From contig JAIOJX010000001.1 in the NCBI GenBank assembly GCA_022376925.1, positions 36,550,170-36,614,169 on the forward strand: a DNA stretch of 64,000 bases. The letters run 5' to 3'. The stretch is from Tragulus kanchil. Its lineage: Eukaryota > Chordata > Mammalia > Artiodactyla > Tragulidae. The position numbers and the translations under genes are program-made. The notes under the pieces were generated by a model. It ran no database searches. It saw nothing but the letters and a program-made list of their open reading frames with translations, and was not told where the DNA came from. This document shows positions 47,325 to 59,342 of this stretch, piece by piece. The stretch's first letter is position 1. Every line of letters begins with the position of its first letter.

Positions 47325-47490
47325 AAGGAGTCAGACATGACTGAAGCAATGTAGCAGGCATGTACACCTATGCACATATATCTGCATATATACATTCCTC
47401 TTGCCTGGAGAATCCTGTGGACAGAGGAGCCTGGAAGGCTATGATCCATGGGGTTGCGAAGAGTCAGACAGAACTGAGTGACTAAACACA
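47325..47490 (+). repeat. Bov-tA fragments
   Basis: 'ggagtcagacatgactgaag' and, after a TG/CA-rich stretch, 'cttgcctggagaatcctgtg' with 'gaagagtcagacagaactga'. The copy is incomplete. Confidence 0.7.
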
Positions 47491-48057
47491 CCCTCCACAC
47501 TAAAATCACTGTGGATGGTGACTGCAGCCATGAAATCAGAAGACGATTACTTCTTAGCAGGAAAGCTATGACAAACCTAGACAGCGCATTGAAAAACAGA
47601 GACATTACTCTGCTGACATGTGTCCATGGTCACCTGTGGTTTTAAGAGCTGGACCAACAAGAAGGCAAAGCATCAAAGAATTGATGCCTTTGAATTGTGA
47701 TGCTGGAGAAGACTTCTAAGGGTCCCTTAGATAGTGAGGAGATCACACCAGTCATTCCTAAAGGATATCAACCCTGACTGTTCATTGGAACGACTGATGC
47801 TGAAGCTGAAGCTCCAGTGTTTTGTCATTTGATGCAAACAGATGACTCATTGGAAAAGTCCCTGATGCTGGGAAAAATTGTGGGCAGAAGGAGAAGAGGG
47901 TGTCAGAGGATGAGATGGCTGGATAGCATCGTCGATGTAATGGACATGAACTTGGGCAAATTTCTGGAGATGGTGAGGGACAGGGAGGCCTTGTGTGCTG
48001 TAGTTCATGAGATCACAAAGGATCAGACATGATTGGTGACTGAACAATAGCAACAAA
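47491..48057 (+). repeat. BovB LINE 3' fragment
   Basis: Starts at 'aaaatcactgtggatggtga' and ends at 'gtgactgaacaatagcaaca'. It retains the BovB C-terminal region in pieces and has indels that break the frame. Confidence 0.88.
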
Positions 48058-48059
48058 AG

Positions 48060-48145
48060 GGCTGATTCAGTTTGCTGTATAGCAGAAACTGACACAGCAG
48101 TATAAAGCAACTATGCTCCAATAAAAATAAAGAAATAAAATACAC
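48060..48145 (+). repeat. L1 3' terminus
   Basis: 'agcagaaactgacacagcag', 'aaagcaactatgctccaata' and an A-rich tail form the ruminant L1 3' end. Confidence 0.8.
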
Positions 48146-48149
48146 AGTA

Positions 48150-49615
48150 GAAATTAAAACATTCAAAACAAATCCAGGTGTTCTAATTTGTTTGCATGAA
48201 GCACAACAGGATTTTGAGGAATGCAATTAGTGTTAGCGGGGCAAGCTCCTAACTCCTCTAGTGGAGACAACTAAATTTGCCAATGGCAAACTCTCTTTCA
48301 CTCTTTTCTGACCTGTTGCTACTTCTAGCAGAAACCCTAGTGGCAATGTCAGTTTTTCCATTCCAGGCTTGCTTTACTCTCTAGTTTTCCCTCTTATAAG
48401 TCAGATATATAGCCTGGTGCTCCAAGTTCTCATGTTTACCCTCCATTATTTAATACCTCCCTCTTCCCTGGCAATGTATCAGTATCTGGAACTAGACTGG
48501 TCTTTTCTGTCCTCTGCTGGCTTCATTTCCCTACACCCCTGCACAGCTACAGCCCCCTACAGACGCCTACAGTCTCAATGGTAACTGATTTTATTATCCA
48601 GGGCCACTTGCTATGCTACTCTGATTTCAACTTGTTTCCTACACCTCCTCTACTCCATCGGTCCCATTTGCCACCAGGGGACCGTTCTTTGGAGCCTTCT
48701 CCATAGGCCTCCATGTCTTAAGTGGTGCCCCCTGGAGTTATGCAACATGGCAGTCATCATCCCTTTTCTCATCCTAATAAATTTGGCTCTCAGGAGTTTT
48801 CACTTCAATCCTGATAAATAAATCATTATTTTGTACTGACTGAAGTAGAGGTCCTGGCTGATAACTTTTGCAAGGTAAAAGGGGGAATTCTTTCAATCTA
48901 CCAATTTTTGTCCTTTCTGTTCCCCACTTTGATGTGAATTTGTGATTCCAGGGATCTGTGTTAGGCATTTCTTGGGGTTTATTTATATGCACAGATTTCC
49001 CTTTCAACAGAAGGTGCCTTATAACAACTAGCAACAGAGAAGAGCAATTTAAGAAAATGCTGCCAAAGCACAGAGGCTAAAGCAGATTGACTTCAGTTTC
49101 CAAGCTGCCCTCTGCTGCTGGTCACCAATATATCTGCCTGTCTAGGGGTGCTTGAAGGGATTTAGCATTTTGTTTGGGCTTTTCCGGCGAGGATTCTGAG
49201 ATCATTGCATTAATAGAAGACACACACCCAGGGGAATGACTACAAACTGCTTTAGCAAATGAATTCTTACAAACTGTTTTTTGTAAGAGACAACATCACT
49301 TTCAAAGCAAGGTGCTTTTGAAACATATATGTTTGAAAATGTTTTAAACAATTCTTGTCTAAATGTTGCTAATCCCTCCATGGTGGGTTCAGGCTATAAC
49401 ATGGGAATATTTGAGAACAGTGGGATGCAGGAAATCTTTTGGGCTACTAAGGTTATCAATGAAAGTGATGGAGGTTGAAATAACTGCCTGGTAAGATGGT
49501 AGGTTCTATATTATATGGAAAGTGGGGAGGGGTAGTCAGGTAGGTATCAGATGAAATGTTGGTGGGGTCCTATGAAGGGGATTTCTGTGCCATATAACCA
49601 CTTACTGACTGATTT
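48150..49615. other. Gene-free interval
   Basis: No gene is recognised and no repeat is confidently named. Confidence 0.4.
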
Positions 49616-49619
49616 CTGG

Positions 49620-51864
49620 AGTCTTTTAGGAACCTACCATCCTTGATTTTACATTACAGAAATTCAAAAGGTGTGGACTATCAATGAAAGCTGATAAAAC
49701 TGGAAAAATGTCTTAGAGAAGGTGGAATTGGAAGTGCTAGGGCAAAATCTTGTTCAGGGTCTGGTCTGTCTGCTAATCTGCCAAATTAGAATAAAGTGGA
49801 GAGATTTTATTAAGATTCCAGAGCCTTACTCCTCCACACTCTACCCTTTGTAACCTAGGAGCAACCTGGAACACCCACTTTGAAATCTGTATTCACTAGA
49901 GGCTTGGGTTTTATAGAATTACCAATTACTTGAGACACAGCAGAAGGGCCACCCGCGCTCATGGGCTGTTCCAAAGATGACTTGCAAGTAGAGTCTAGGC
50001 ATGAGCAGGAGGTTGTGGCCCTGAGGAGAATGATGTAGTGGGAGTGGGGATGTGGGTAGACATCTTTGCCTCGAGTGAAGCTATATCTACTCATGGGAGG
50101 AAGGCTTTGTGAAATCTGTAGAATGTTATCAGGGTCTAGGTCCCTAGATACAGGTGCAGCAGTCCAAAGTTTATACTTGCAGACCTATGAGTTGGGTGAA
50201 CCCTGCACTCAGGATGAGATTTGAAGCTCACCTCTATCTGAAACACTGGAGGCTTGATCTACCCTGGCTGTTTCCACATCTCTGGCATTAAAGATGTGGT
50301 TTCTCTACTAAATCCTAGAGCAGAATAACCCTGGTTGAAGATGGCCTGACCTGTACTTTGGCCCACAATGCTTTGGATGCTCAGAAGGAAGGTGCCTAAC
50401 CCAGCATACATTTGACTGCGTGAATCTGGAATTAAGAAAACCTCCGTGTCACTCTGGTGAACCTGGACAATTACCTTATCAAATCGACTTAAGAGGAAGG
50501 GTACCATGTTGTTCCTGAATTTCATTGTATTTTCTTGTCCTTCTGGTCAGAATCTCTCCTCGAATTTTTTTTTTTTTTTCACCTTCTTGTACTTTTCTCT
50601 CATTCAGCAGAGCTTTTGTATAGGTCTTTTAACAGCATGAGTCAGTTGAGAAAGAGTTAATACCCGCTGCTTTTATCCCTAAATATTATTTTATATGCTC
50701 CTTGGAGGCCTGGTGCTTTCACCTCCTGCTGTTAATCTAAAGTCTTTTAGGAACCTACCATCCTTGATTTTACATTACAGAAATTCAAAAGGTGTGGACT
50801 ATCAATGAAAGCTGATAAAACTGGAAAAATGTCTTAGAGAAGGTGGAATTGGAAGTGCTAGGGCAAAATCTTGTTCAGGGTCTGGTCTGTCTGCTAATCT
50901 GCCAAATTAGAATAAAGTGGAGAGATTTTATTAAGATTCCAGAGCCTTACTCCTCCACACTCTACCCTTTGTAACCTAGGAGCAACCTGGAACACCCACT
51001 TTGAAATCTGTATTCACTAGAGGCTTGGGTTTTATAGAATTACCAATTACTTGAGACACAGCAGAAGGGCCACCCGCGCTCATGGGCTGTTCCAAAGATG
51101 ACTTGCAAGTAGAGTCTAGGCATGAGCAGGAGGTTGTGGCCCTGAGGAGAATGATGTAGTGGGAGTGGGGATGTGGGTAGACATCTTTGCCTCGAGTGAA
51201 GCTATATCTACTCATGGGAGGAAGGCTTTGTGAAATCTGTAGAATGTTATCAGGGTCTAGGTCCCTAGATACAGGTGCAGCAGTCCAAAGTTTATACTTG
51301 CAGACCTATGAGTTGGGTGAACCCTGCACTCAGGATGAGATTTGAAGCTCACCTCTATCTGAAACACTGGAGGCTTGATCTACCCTGGCTGTTTCCACAT
51401 CTCTGGCATTAAAGATGTGGTTTCTCTACTAAATCCTAGAGCAGAATAACCCTGGTTGAAGATGGCCTGACCTGTACTTTGGCCCACAATGCTTTGGATG
51501 CTCAGAAGGAAGGTGCCTAACCCAGCATACATTTGACTGCGTGAATCTGGAATTAAGAAAACCTCCGTGTCACTCTGGTGAACCTGGACAATTACCTTAT
51601 CAAATCGACTTAAGAGGAAGGGTACCATGTTGTTCCTGAATTTCATTGTATTTTCTTGTCCTTCTGGTCAGAATCTCTCCTCGAATTTTTTTTTTTTTTT
51701 CACCTTCTTGTACTTTTCTCTCATTCAGCAGAGCTTTTGTATAGGTCTTTTAACAGCATGAGTCAGTTGAGAAAGAGTTAATACCCACTGCTTTTATCCC
51801 TAAATATTATTTTATATGCTCCTTGGAGGCCTGGTGCTTTCACCTCCTGCTGTTAATCTAAAGT
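49620..51864. repeat. 1.12-kb direct tandem duplication (D7)
   Basis: Copy 1 is 49620-50740 and copy 2 is 50741-51861, with a period of 1121 bp. 'agt' is shared at the junction and right edge (51862-51864), and there is no spacer. One difference was seen (G 50666, A 51787). The T15 run is equal in both copies. Two open frames of 79 and 88 codons on the minus strand appear in each copy; they have no recognisable motifs and are not called as genes. Confidence 0.97.
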
Positions 51865-54017
51865 TTTACTCTGGTCTCCTTTAGCGAATGTGCAAAGCAC
51901 TCACTCTCCTTTCCTCAGATATGCATCACTGTCCTTAGTCCAGGGCCTCTCGTGAAGCCAGTGCTCAGCTGTTGAATAATTTCATGACTTCAGTGCTGCA
52001 GTGGCCACTTGCAAAGGCCACATTTTCATTTTCTCAGAAAAACAAACTGCAATTTAGGTATACTATCACTAGATGGAACTAGTTTGTTAGAGCAACTTGG
52101 GAACCAAGTCTAAACATTTCAGCCCTGGATATGTTGTTGAGATGTTTCTTAGAATTATAAATAAATAAATCTCTTTTTTAAAACTGTTGAACTCCAATTT
52201 AGTCTAGATTATTCTCTTACATTTCTTATGGATGTCTTTCTTTCCATTCATCACCTCAACTTGTATCATAATTTAAGAGTCAAAAGTCTCTTCCAACAGG
52301 TACGTTTTATTTAGACTTGAAGTTGCTTTTACATCAAAGCCTCCCACCCCCAGATGCTTACCCTTCAATGGCTAGCAAAAACCAAACTGTTGATCTCAGC
52401 CACAGGCTGTCTATTCATCTTGCTTCCACTATTTAAGCTAATTATACAGAACAAACTCTTTGCCCACTAAGGAAGAGAAATAAGCTTCACAGAGAGTGAT
52501 TCTGCTGAAAGTGTACAAGCTACCCTCTCCCTTAGTCTCTTCTCCTAAAATCAGAAAAGATACTTTCTTGACACTGTCTAGCTTCCATCCTCCCATCAGT
52601 TTTCTGAACCTGCTGGGGACTGCTGGCTTAATTTCCACAATAGCTCCAGTTAATTAGTATCCCAGGGTAACTGACTTCCCTTAGCAACAGAGATAACAAT
52701 GACTTCAGCTCACAAATTACCTTAGCCACAATTTCCTTTCACTGATAAAACATATTCAACAATACTCAAACACAGGTTTTAAGCAGAAAATTAATCTGAT
52801 GTCCATTCATCAACAAATTTCAGGTTTTGAACTGGCCACTGGGGATAGAGAGTTGAATCAGCTATGGTCCTTTCTCTTGGGGAACTCAACCCACTGCTTT
52901 TATCCCTAAATATTATTTTATATGCTCCTTGGAGGCCTGGTGCTTTCACCTCCTGCTGTTAATCTAAAGTTTTACTCTGGTCTCCTTTAGCGAATGTGCA
53001 AAGCACTCACTCTCCTTTCCTCAGATATGCATCACTGTCCTTAGTCCAGGGCCTCTCGTGAAGCCAGTGCTCAGCTGTTGAATAATTTCATGACTTCAGT
53101 GCTGCAGTGGCCACTTGCAAAGGCCACATTTTCATTTTCTCAGAAAAACAAACTGCAATTTAGGTATACTATCACTAGATGGAATTAGTTTGTTAGAGCA
53201 ACTTGGGAACCAAGTCTAAACATTTCAGCCCTGGATATGTTGTTGAGATGTTTCTTAGAATTATAAATAAATAAATCTCTTTTTTAAAACTGTTGAACTC
53301 CAATTTAGTCTAGATTATTCTCTTACATTTCTTATGGATGTCTTTCTTTCCATTCATCACCTCAACTTGTATCATAATTTAAGAGTCAAAAGTCTCTTCC
53401 AACAGGTACGTTTTATTTAGACTTGAAGTTGCTTTTACATCAAAGCCTCCCACCCCCAGATGCTTACCCTTCAATGGCTAGCAAAAACCAAACTGTTGAT
53501 CTCAGCCACAGGCTGTCTATTCATCTTGCTTCCACTATTTAAGCTAATTATACAGAACAAACTCTTTGCCCACTAAGGAAGAGAAATAAGCTTCACAGAG
53601 AGTGATTCTGCTGAAAGTGTACAAGCTACCCTCTCCCTTAGTCTCTTCTCCTAAAATCAGAAAAGATACTTTCTTGACACTGTCTAGCTTCCATCCTCCC
53701 ATCAGTTTTCTGAACCTGCTGGGGACTGCTGGCTTAATTTCCACAATAGCTCCAGTTAATTAGTATCCCAGGGTAACTGACTTCCCTTAGCAACAGAGAT
53801 AACAATGACTTCAGCTCACAAATTACCTTAGCCACAATTTCCTTTCACTGATAAAACATATTCAACAATACTCAAACACAGGTTTTAAGCAGAAAATTAA
53901 TCTGATGTCCATTCATCAACAAATATTTCTGAAGCTCCTTCTGTGTGCAAATCATTGAACTGGCCACTGGGGATAGAGAGTTGAATCAGCTATGGTCCTT
54001 TCTCTTGGGGAACTCAA
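51783..54017. repeat. 1.1-kb direct duplication (D8), overlapping D7
   Basis: Copy 1 is 51783-52889 and copy 2 is 52889-54017. The offset is 1106 bp for most of its length and 1128 bp at the end, because copy 1 has 'tttcaggtttt' where copy 2 has a sequence 22 bp longer. One substitution was seen (C 52079, T 53185). The left 80 bp of copy 1 are also the right end of D7, so that segment exists three times. Confidence 0.95.
52800..52890 (+). repeat. Old repeat fragment near the D8 copy 1 edge
   Basis: 'ggccactggggatagagagt' and 'ggtcctttctcttggggaac' match the head of a common old interspersed repeat. The intact form, with 'atcaacaaatatttctgaag', is at about 53910-54020 in copy 2. Confidence 0.5.
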
Positions 54018-54159
54018 AAAAGAATTAGGAAGAGAAGAAATGAACTAAAATGAACAGTAGTATTAAATATATCACTTTGTTTGAAGACATGGAAGATGTC
54101 TGAGAAAGGTGAAGGTCTTTGAGGCTGGGGGAGGTGGATGTTGAAGTTTAAAGTTCAGC

Positions 54160-54360
54160 TGTGGAGCCTGACAAATTTTAACTCAAATCATAACTCTGCC
54201 ACTAGCTCTGTGATCTCAAACAAGTTTCTAAAATTTCCTGAGGTTCAGTTTCTTTAATTGTAAGTGGTGAAGACTAAAACCCATCTCAAGAGGCTTATGC
54301 AAAGATTAGAAATTACGCAAATAAAGCACTTAGTACATTGCTAGGTCAATAGTCCCATTT
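54160..54360 (-). repeat. MIR SINE, nearly full length
   Basis: 'gagcctgacaaattttaact', 'ctctgccactagctctgtga', 'gaggttcagtttctttaatt' and 'gcacttagtacattgctagg' follow the MIR order. Confidence 0.8.
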
Positions 54361-55029
54361 TTCATCACTGATAACTCAGGCTGGATTGGCTTAGCTATGT
54401 GAAGAAGAAAGGGGTGGAAATCTTTCTTGCAAGAACATGCATCAAAATGCTGAGAGCAACTGGGACAAAGTTGGGAAGGGGAAGCAAAGGAAATTACTTA
54501 GCTTACCATGAGAGGCTGGGAATAGGGGAAGATTTGATCGGAAAGGTAGCTGAGACTTTGTCACAAACATTCTTGGTTTAAATATCAAAGCTGCAAGAAA
54601 ACTTCAGAAATAATCCAATGGTCCAAGTTCTTCATTTGATTGGTGGCATGACTTTCCTTTCTTTGGTCCTAAGTCAGCTGAGCTTTCATTAAAGTAGAGT
54701 TTTAGTTTCAAATTAAATTTAAAAAGTTAATGGTTTTAAACTATAGTGGCTCCACTCAGCAAAGCTTTAATATACATCTAACTAGAGATTTGGAGATAAC
54801 TATACTCTTATCAGAGGTAATAAAAAAGACTCTTTGACATGGTTGGGGCCATGAGTTGACTGGAGAAAAGGATTGAAGAAGAAACTGTTTGCTGCTCCTG
54901 AAGTTTATCAAGAAATTCCAGATTTTGATGCTACCCAAAGCTATCTTCACACACTATCTAAGTCAAAAAAGAAAGTCTGGTTGCTTTTGATTATCAAATT
55001 ATCATCACTATCACTATAAATGATGACAA

Positions 55030-55270
55030 ATAATATCTGTGGTTGTATTTGCATAACACTTCTTGCCTTTTCAAAGAGCATTCAATGCTGTTCTCTCATT
55101 TTCTTCTCACACCAGACCTGGAGATAGTTAAGCCGTCTCCACCTACACCACATACACATGCCACCTCAGTTCTACAGATGAAGAATCTAAAGCCCAGCAA
55201 ATTGAAATTACTTGCTCCAGAATACAAAGAGAATTAATGACTAGAACCCAGGTCTTCTAACTTCTGACCC
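55030..55270 (+). repeat. MIR SINE (second copy at about 56173-56413)
   Basis: 'tctacagatgaagaatctaa', 'gaaattacttgctccagaat' and 'ctagaacccaggtcttctaa' mark the MIR 3' half. It is duplicated by D9. Confidence 0.65.
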
Positions 55271-55516
55271 ATGGCTGCTGACTACAATTGGGAGAGCAGC
55301 CTATGTTGGAGAAATTAAAAAGGGATAACTATAGAATTATCTTTCAGGGTCATGTCTCTGGGAAGCATTGTTCTTCATCATCCTTCTTTGGGTATCTCTT
55401 GGATATCACACATTCTCACCAGCAGCCTTCTACTCCTACACATCATCAGCACTCATCCAAAAATCCTGGGGCCCACCACAGTGCTTGGGATCTTTTCCCA
55501 CATCCAACTATGCCAC

Positions 55517-55735
55517 AGGGCTTCCCCAGTGGCTTGGCAGTAGAGAGTCTGCCTGCAGTGCAGAAGACTTCAGGAGATGCGGGTTCATCTCTGGGTCAAG
55601 AAGATCCCCTGGAGGAGGAAATGACAACTCATTCCAGTATTCTTGTCTGGGAAATCCTTTGGACAGAGGAGTCTGGTGGGCTACAGTCCATAGGGTTACA
55701 AAGAGTCAGGCATGACTGAGTGATTGAGCACACAC
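55517..55735 (+). repeat. Bov-tA SINE (D9 copy 1)
   Basis: Sense copy: 'gggcttccccagtggcttgg' to 'gtcaggcatgactgagtgat'. The overlapping 143-codon and 115-codon open frames are SINE-derived. The same element is at 56660-56878. Confidence 0.9.
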
Positions 55736-56659
55736 ATGCAACCATTCCACAAAATACAACAAATTCTTGACAATTTCCTAGTCAATTAAATTTAAACGTT
55801 AATGGTTTCTAAACTAAGTCAGCTGAGCTTTCATTAAAGTAGAGTTTTAGTTTCAAATTAAATTTAAAGTTAATGGTTTTAGACTATAGTGGCTCCACTC
55901 AGCAAAGCTTTAATATACATCTAACTAGAGATTTGGAGATAACTATACTCTTATCAGAGGTAATAAAAAAGACTCTTTGACATGGTTGGGGCCATGAGTT
56001 GACTGGAGAAAAGGATTGAAGAAGAAACTGTTTGCTGCTCCTGAAGTTTATCAAGAAATTCCAGATTTTGATGCTACCCAAAGCTATCTTCACACACTAT
56101 CTAAGTCAAAAAAGAAAGTCTGGTTGCTTTTGATTATCAAATTATCATCACTATCACTATAAATGATGACAAATAATATCTGTGGTTGTATTTGCATAAC
56201 ACTTCTTGCCTTTTCAAAGAGCATTCAATGCTGTTCTCTCATTTTCTTCTCACACCAGACCTGGAGATAGTTAAGCCGTCTCCACCTACACCACATACAC
56301 ATGCCACCTCAGTTCTACAGATGAAGAATCTAAAGCCCAGCAAATTGAAATTACTTGCTCCAGAATACAAAGAGAATTAATGACTAGAACCCAGGTCTTC
56401 TAACTTCTGACCCATGGCTGCTGACTACAATTGGGAGAGCAGCCTATGTTGGAGAAATTAAAAGGGGATAACTATAGAATTATCTTTCAGGGTCATGTCT
56501 CTGGGAAGCATTGTTCTTCATCATCCTTCTTTGGGTATCTCTTGGATATCACACATTCTCACCAGCAGCCTTCTACTCCTACACATCATCAGCACTCATC
56601 CAAAAATCCTGGGGCCCACCACAGTGCTTGGGATCTTTTCCCACATCCAACTATGCCAC

Positions 56660-56878
56660 AGGGCTTCCCCAGTGGCTTGGCAGTAGAGAGTCTGCCTGCA
56701 GTGCAGAAGACTTCAGGAGATGCGGGTTCATCTCTGGGTCAAGAAGATCCCCTGGAGGAGGAAATGACAACTCATTCCAGTATTCTTGTCTGGGAAATCC
56801 TTTGGACAGAGGAGTCTGGTGGGCTACAGTCCATAGGGTTACAAAGAGTCAGGCATGACTGAGTGATTGAGCACACAC
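56660..56878 (+). repeat. Bov-tA SINE (D9 copy 2)
   Basis: The duplicate of 55517-55735, offset by 1143 bp; no difference seen inside the SINE. Confidence 0.9.
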
Positions 56879-57126
56879 ATGCAACCATTCCACAAAATAC
56901 AACAAATTCTTGACAATTTCCAATGAGAAAAAATAGCAGAAACCAAATGCCTTACATCTGTGACTTGATGTGGCCAAGCATAGCCTTATTTCAAAGGGTA
57001 CACCATAGCAAAGTCATTGGGCTCACTCCATCCCCACCCCAGGTTTAGCTGGTGTTTTTTCCCCTTAGTTATTTGAGAGGATCTTATTTATTTTTATAAA
57101 ACAAAGCCAAATGTTATAATTACAAT

Positions 57127-59342
57127 TGAGCAAATTTGCAGAAAGAACCCCATTGATACATGTTGTATATTTTGTGGGCTTTGTTTCATACTGAGCATTC
57201 TAAAATTAGATCTTTATATTTATCTGGTTTTCTCCATGTTTGTGGGAATAGAAACCTTATCACCTTTAAACAAGTCAAATGCCAAACAAAATTCTACTTT
57301 CTAGAAAAGCATAGATGGAAATGATTTTCCAAATAGAAGTAATTTTTAATATCTAGATATCTACAAATAAATAGACCTTTATTGAATACCTGATTCAGAT
57401 GACCATTGTATCTACTCCTGTGGGCAAGAATCTCTTAAAAGAAATAAAATAGCCCTCATAGTCAACAGGAGAATCTGAAGTACAGTGCTTGGGTACAGTC
57501 TCAAAAACAACAGAATGATCTCAGTTCATTTCCAAAGGAAACTATTCAACATCATAGTAATCCAAGTCTAGGCCCCAACTACTAATGCTGAAGAGGCTGA
57601 TGTTGAATAGTTCTATGAAGACTTTACAAGATCTTATAGAACTAACACCAAAAAAGATGCCCTTTTTATCATAGGGGCTTGGAATGCAAAAGTAGGAAGT
57701 CAAGAGATATCTGGAATTAACAGACAAGCTTGGCCTTGGAGTACAAAATGAAGCAGGGCAAAGGCTAACAGAGTTTTGCTAAGAGAATGCACTGGTCACA
57801 GCAAAAGCCCTCTTCTGACAACACAAGAGATGATTCTGCACATGGACATCACCAGATGGTCAATACTGAAATCAGATTGAATATATTCTTTGCACGTGAA
57901 GATAGAGAAGCTTTATACAGTCAGCAGAAATAAGACCTGTAGCTGACTGTGGCTCAGATCATAAACTCTTTATTGCAAAATTCAGACTTAAATTGAAGAA
58001 TGTAGCAAGAACCACTAGGCCATTCAGGTATGCCCTAATTCAAATCCCTTATGATTATACAATGGAAGTGACACATAGATTCAAGGGATTAGAGCTGATA
58101 GACAGAGTGCCTGAAGAGCTATGGATAGAGGTTTGTAACGTTGTCCCAGAGGCAGTGAATAAAGCCATCCCCCTCACAAGAAAAGACCTGTAAGAAAGTC
58201 ATGTGACTGTCTGAGGAGACTTTACAAATAGCTGAGCAAATTTGCAGAAAGAACCCCATTGATACATGTTGTATATTTTGTGGGCTTTGTTTCATACTGA
58301 GCATTCTAAAATTAGATCTTTATATTTATCTGGTTTTCTCCATGTTTGTGGGAATAGAAACCTTATCACCTTTAAACAAGTCAAATGCCAAACAAAATTC
58401 TACTTTCTAGAAAAGCATAGATGGAAATGATTTTCCAAATAGAAGTAATTTTTAATATCTAGATATCTACAAATAAATAGACCTTTATTGAATACCTGAT
58501 TCAGATGACCATTGTATCTACTCCTGTGGGCAAGAATCTCTTAAAAGAAATAAAATAGCCCTCATAGTCAACAGGAGAATCTGAAGTACAGTGCTTGGGT
58601 ACAGTCTCAAAAACAACAGAATGATCTCAGTTCATTTCCAAAGGAAACTATTCAACATCATAGTAATCCAAGTCTAGGCCCCAACTACTAATGCTGAAGA
58701 GGCTGATGTTGAATAGTTCTATGAAGACTTTACAAGATCTTATAGAACTAACACCAAAAAAGATGCCCTTTTTATCATAGGGGCTTGGAATGCAAAAGTA
58801 GGAAGTCAAGAGATATCTGGAATTAACAGACAAGCTTGGCCTTGGAGTACAAAATGAAGCAGGGCAAAGGCTAACAGAGTTTTGCTAAGAGAATGCACTG
58901 GTCACAGCAAAAGCCCTCTTCTGACAACACAAGAGATGATTCTGCACATGGACATCACCAGATGGTCAATACTGAAATCAGATTGAATATATTCTTTGCA
59001 CGTGAAGATAGAGAAGCTTTATACAGTCAGCAGAAATAAGACCTGTAGCTGACTGTGGCTCAGATCATGAGCTCGTTATTGCAAAATTCAGACTTAAATG
59101 GAAGAAAATAGGGAAAATACCTAGGCAATTCAGGTATGACCTAAATCAAATCCCTTATGATTATACAATGGAGGTGATGAATAGATTCAAGGGATTAGAT
59201 CTGATAGACAGAGTGCCTGAAGAGCTATGGATAGAGGTTCATAACGTTGTCCCAGAGGCAGTGAATAAAGCCATCCCCCTCACAAGAAAAGACCTGTAAG
59301 AAAGTCATGTGACTGTCTGAGGAGACTTTACAAATAGCTGAG
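57127..59342. repeat. 1.11-kb direct tandem duplication (D10) with a divergent block
   Basis: Copy 1 is 57127-58232 and copy 2 is 58233-59338, with a period of 1106 bp. 'tgag' is shared at the junction and right edge. The copies look identical except between 57963 and 58135 (copy 2: 59069-59241), where I count about 22 substitutions in about 173 bp. The duplication lies across the start of a long BovB element; removing one copy leaves a collinear BovB. Confidence 0.96.

Larger units (their letters stand above)
54669..56921. repeat. 1.14-kb direct duplication (D9)
   Basis: Copy 1 is 54669-55778 and copy 2 is 55814-56921. The offset is 1145 bp, becoming 1143 after a 2-bp difference in an A run (around 54721). 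Two substitutions were seen (A 54739/G 55882 and A 55321/G 56464). The spacer 55779-55813 is itself an imperfect third copy of 54713-54743. Each copy holds a MIR and a Bov-tA. Confidence 0.95.

Noticed and set aside
49855..50525. Paired 79- and 88-codon minus-strand frames repeated 1121 bp later
   Set aside because: Repeated frames could suggest a small gene family, but the whole 1121 bp is duplicated, intergenic parts included, and no motif is seen.
55288..55719. 143-codon and 115-codon open frames, repeated at 56431 and 56511
   Set aside because: Their C-terminal halves are Bov-tA sequence and they appear twice only because of D9.
4648..59342. Reading the regular duplicates as a CRISPR-like or satellite array
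   Set aside because: Each unit occurs twice only, units are unrelated to each other, and the genome is mammalian.
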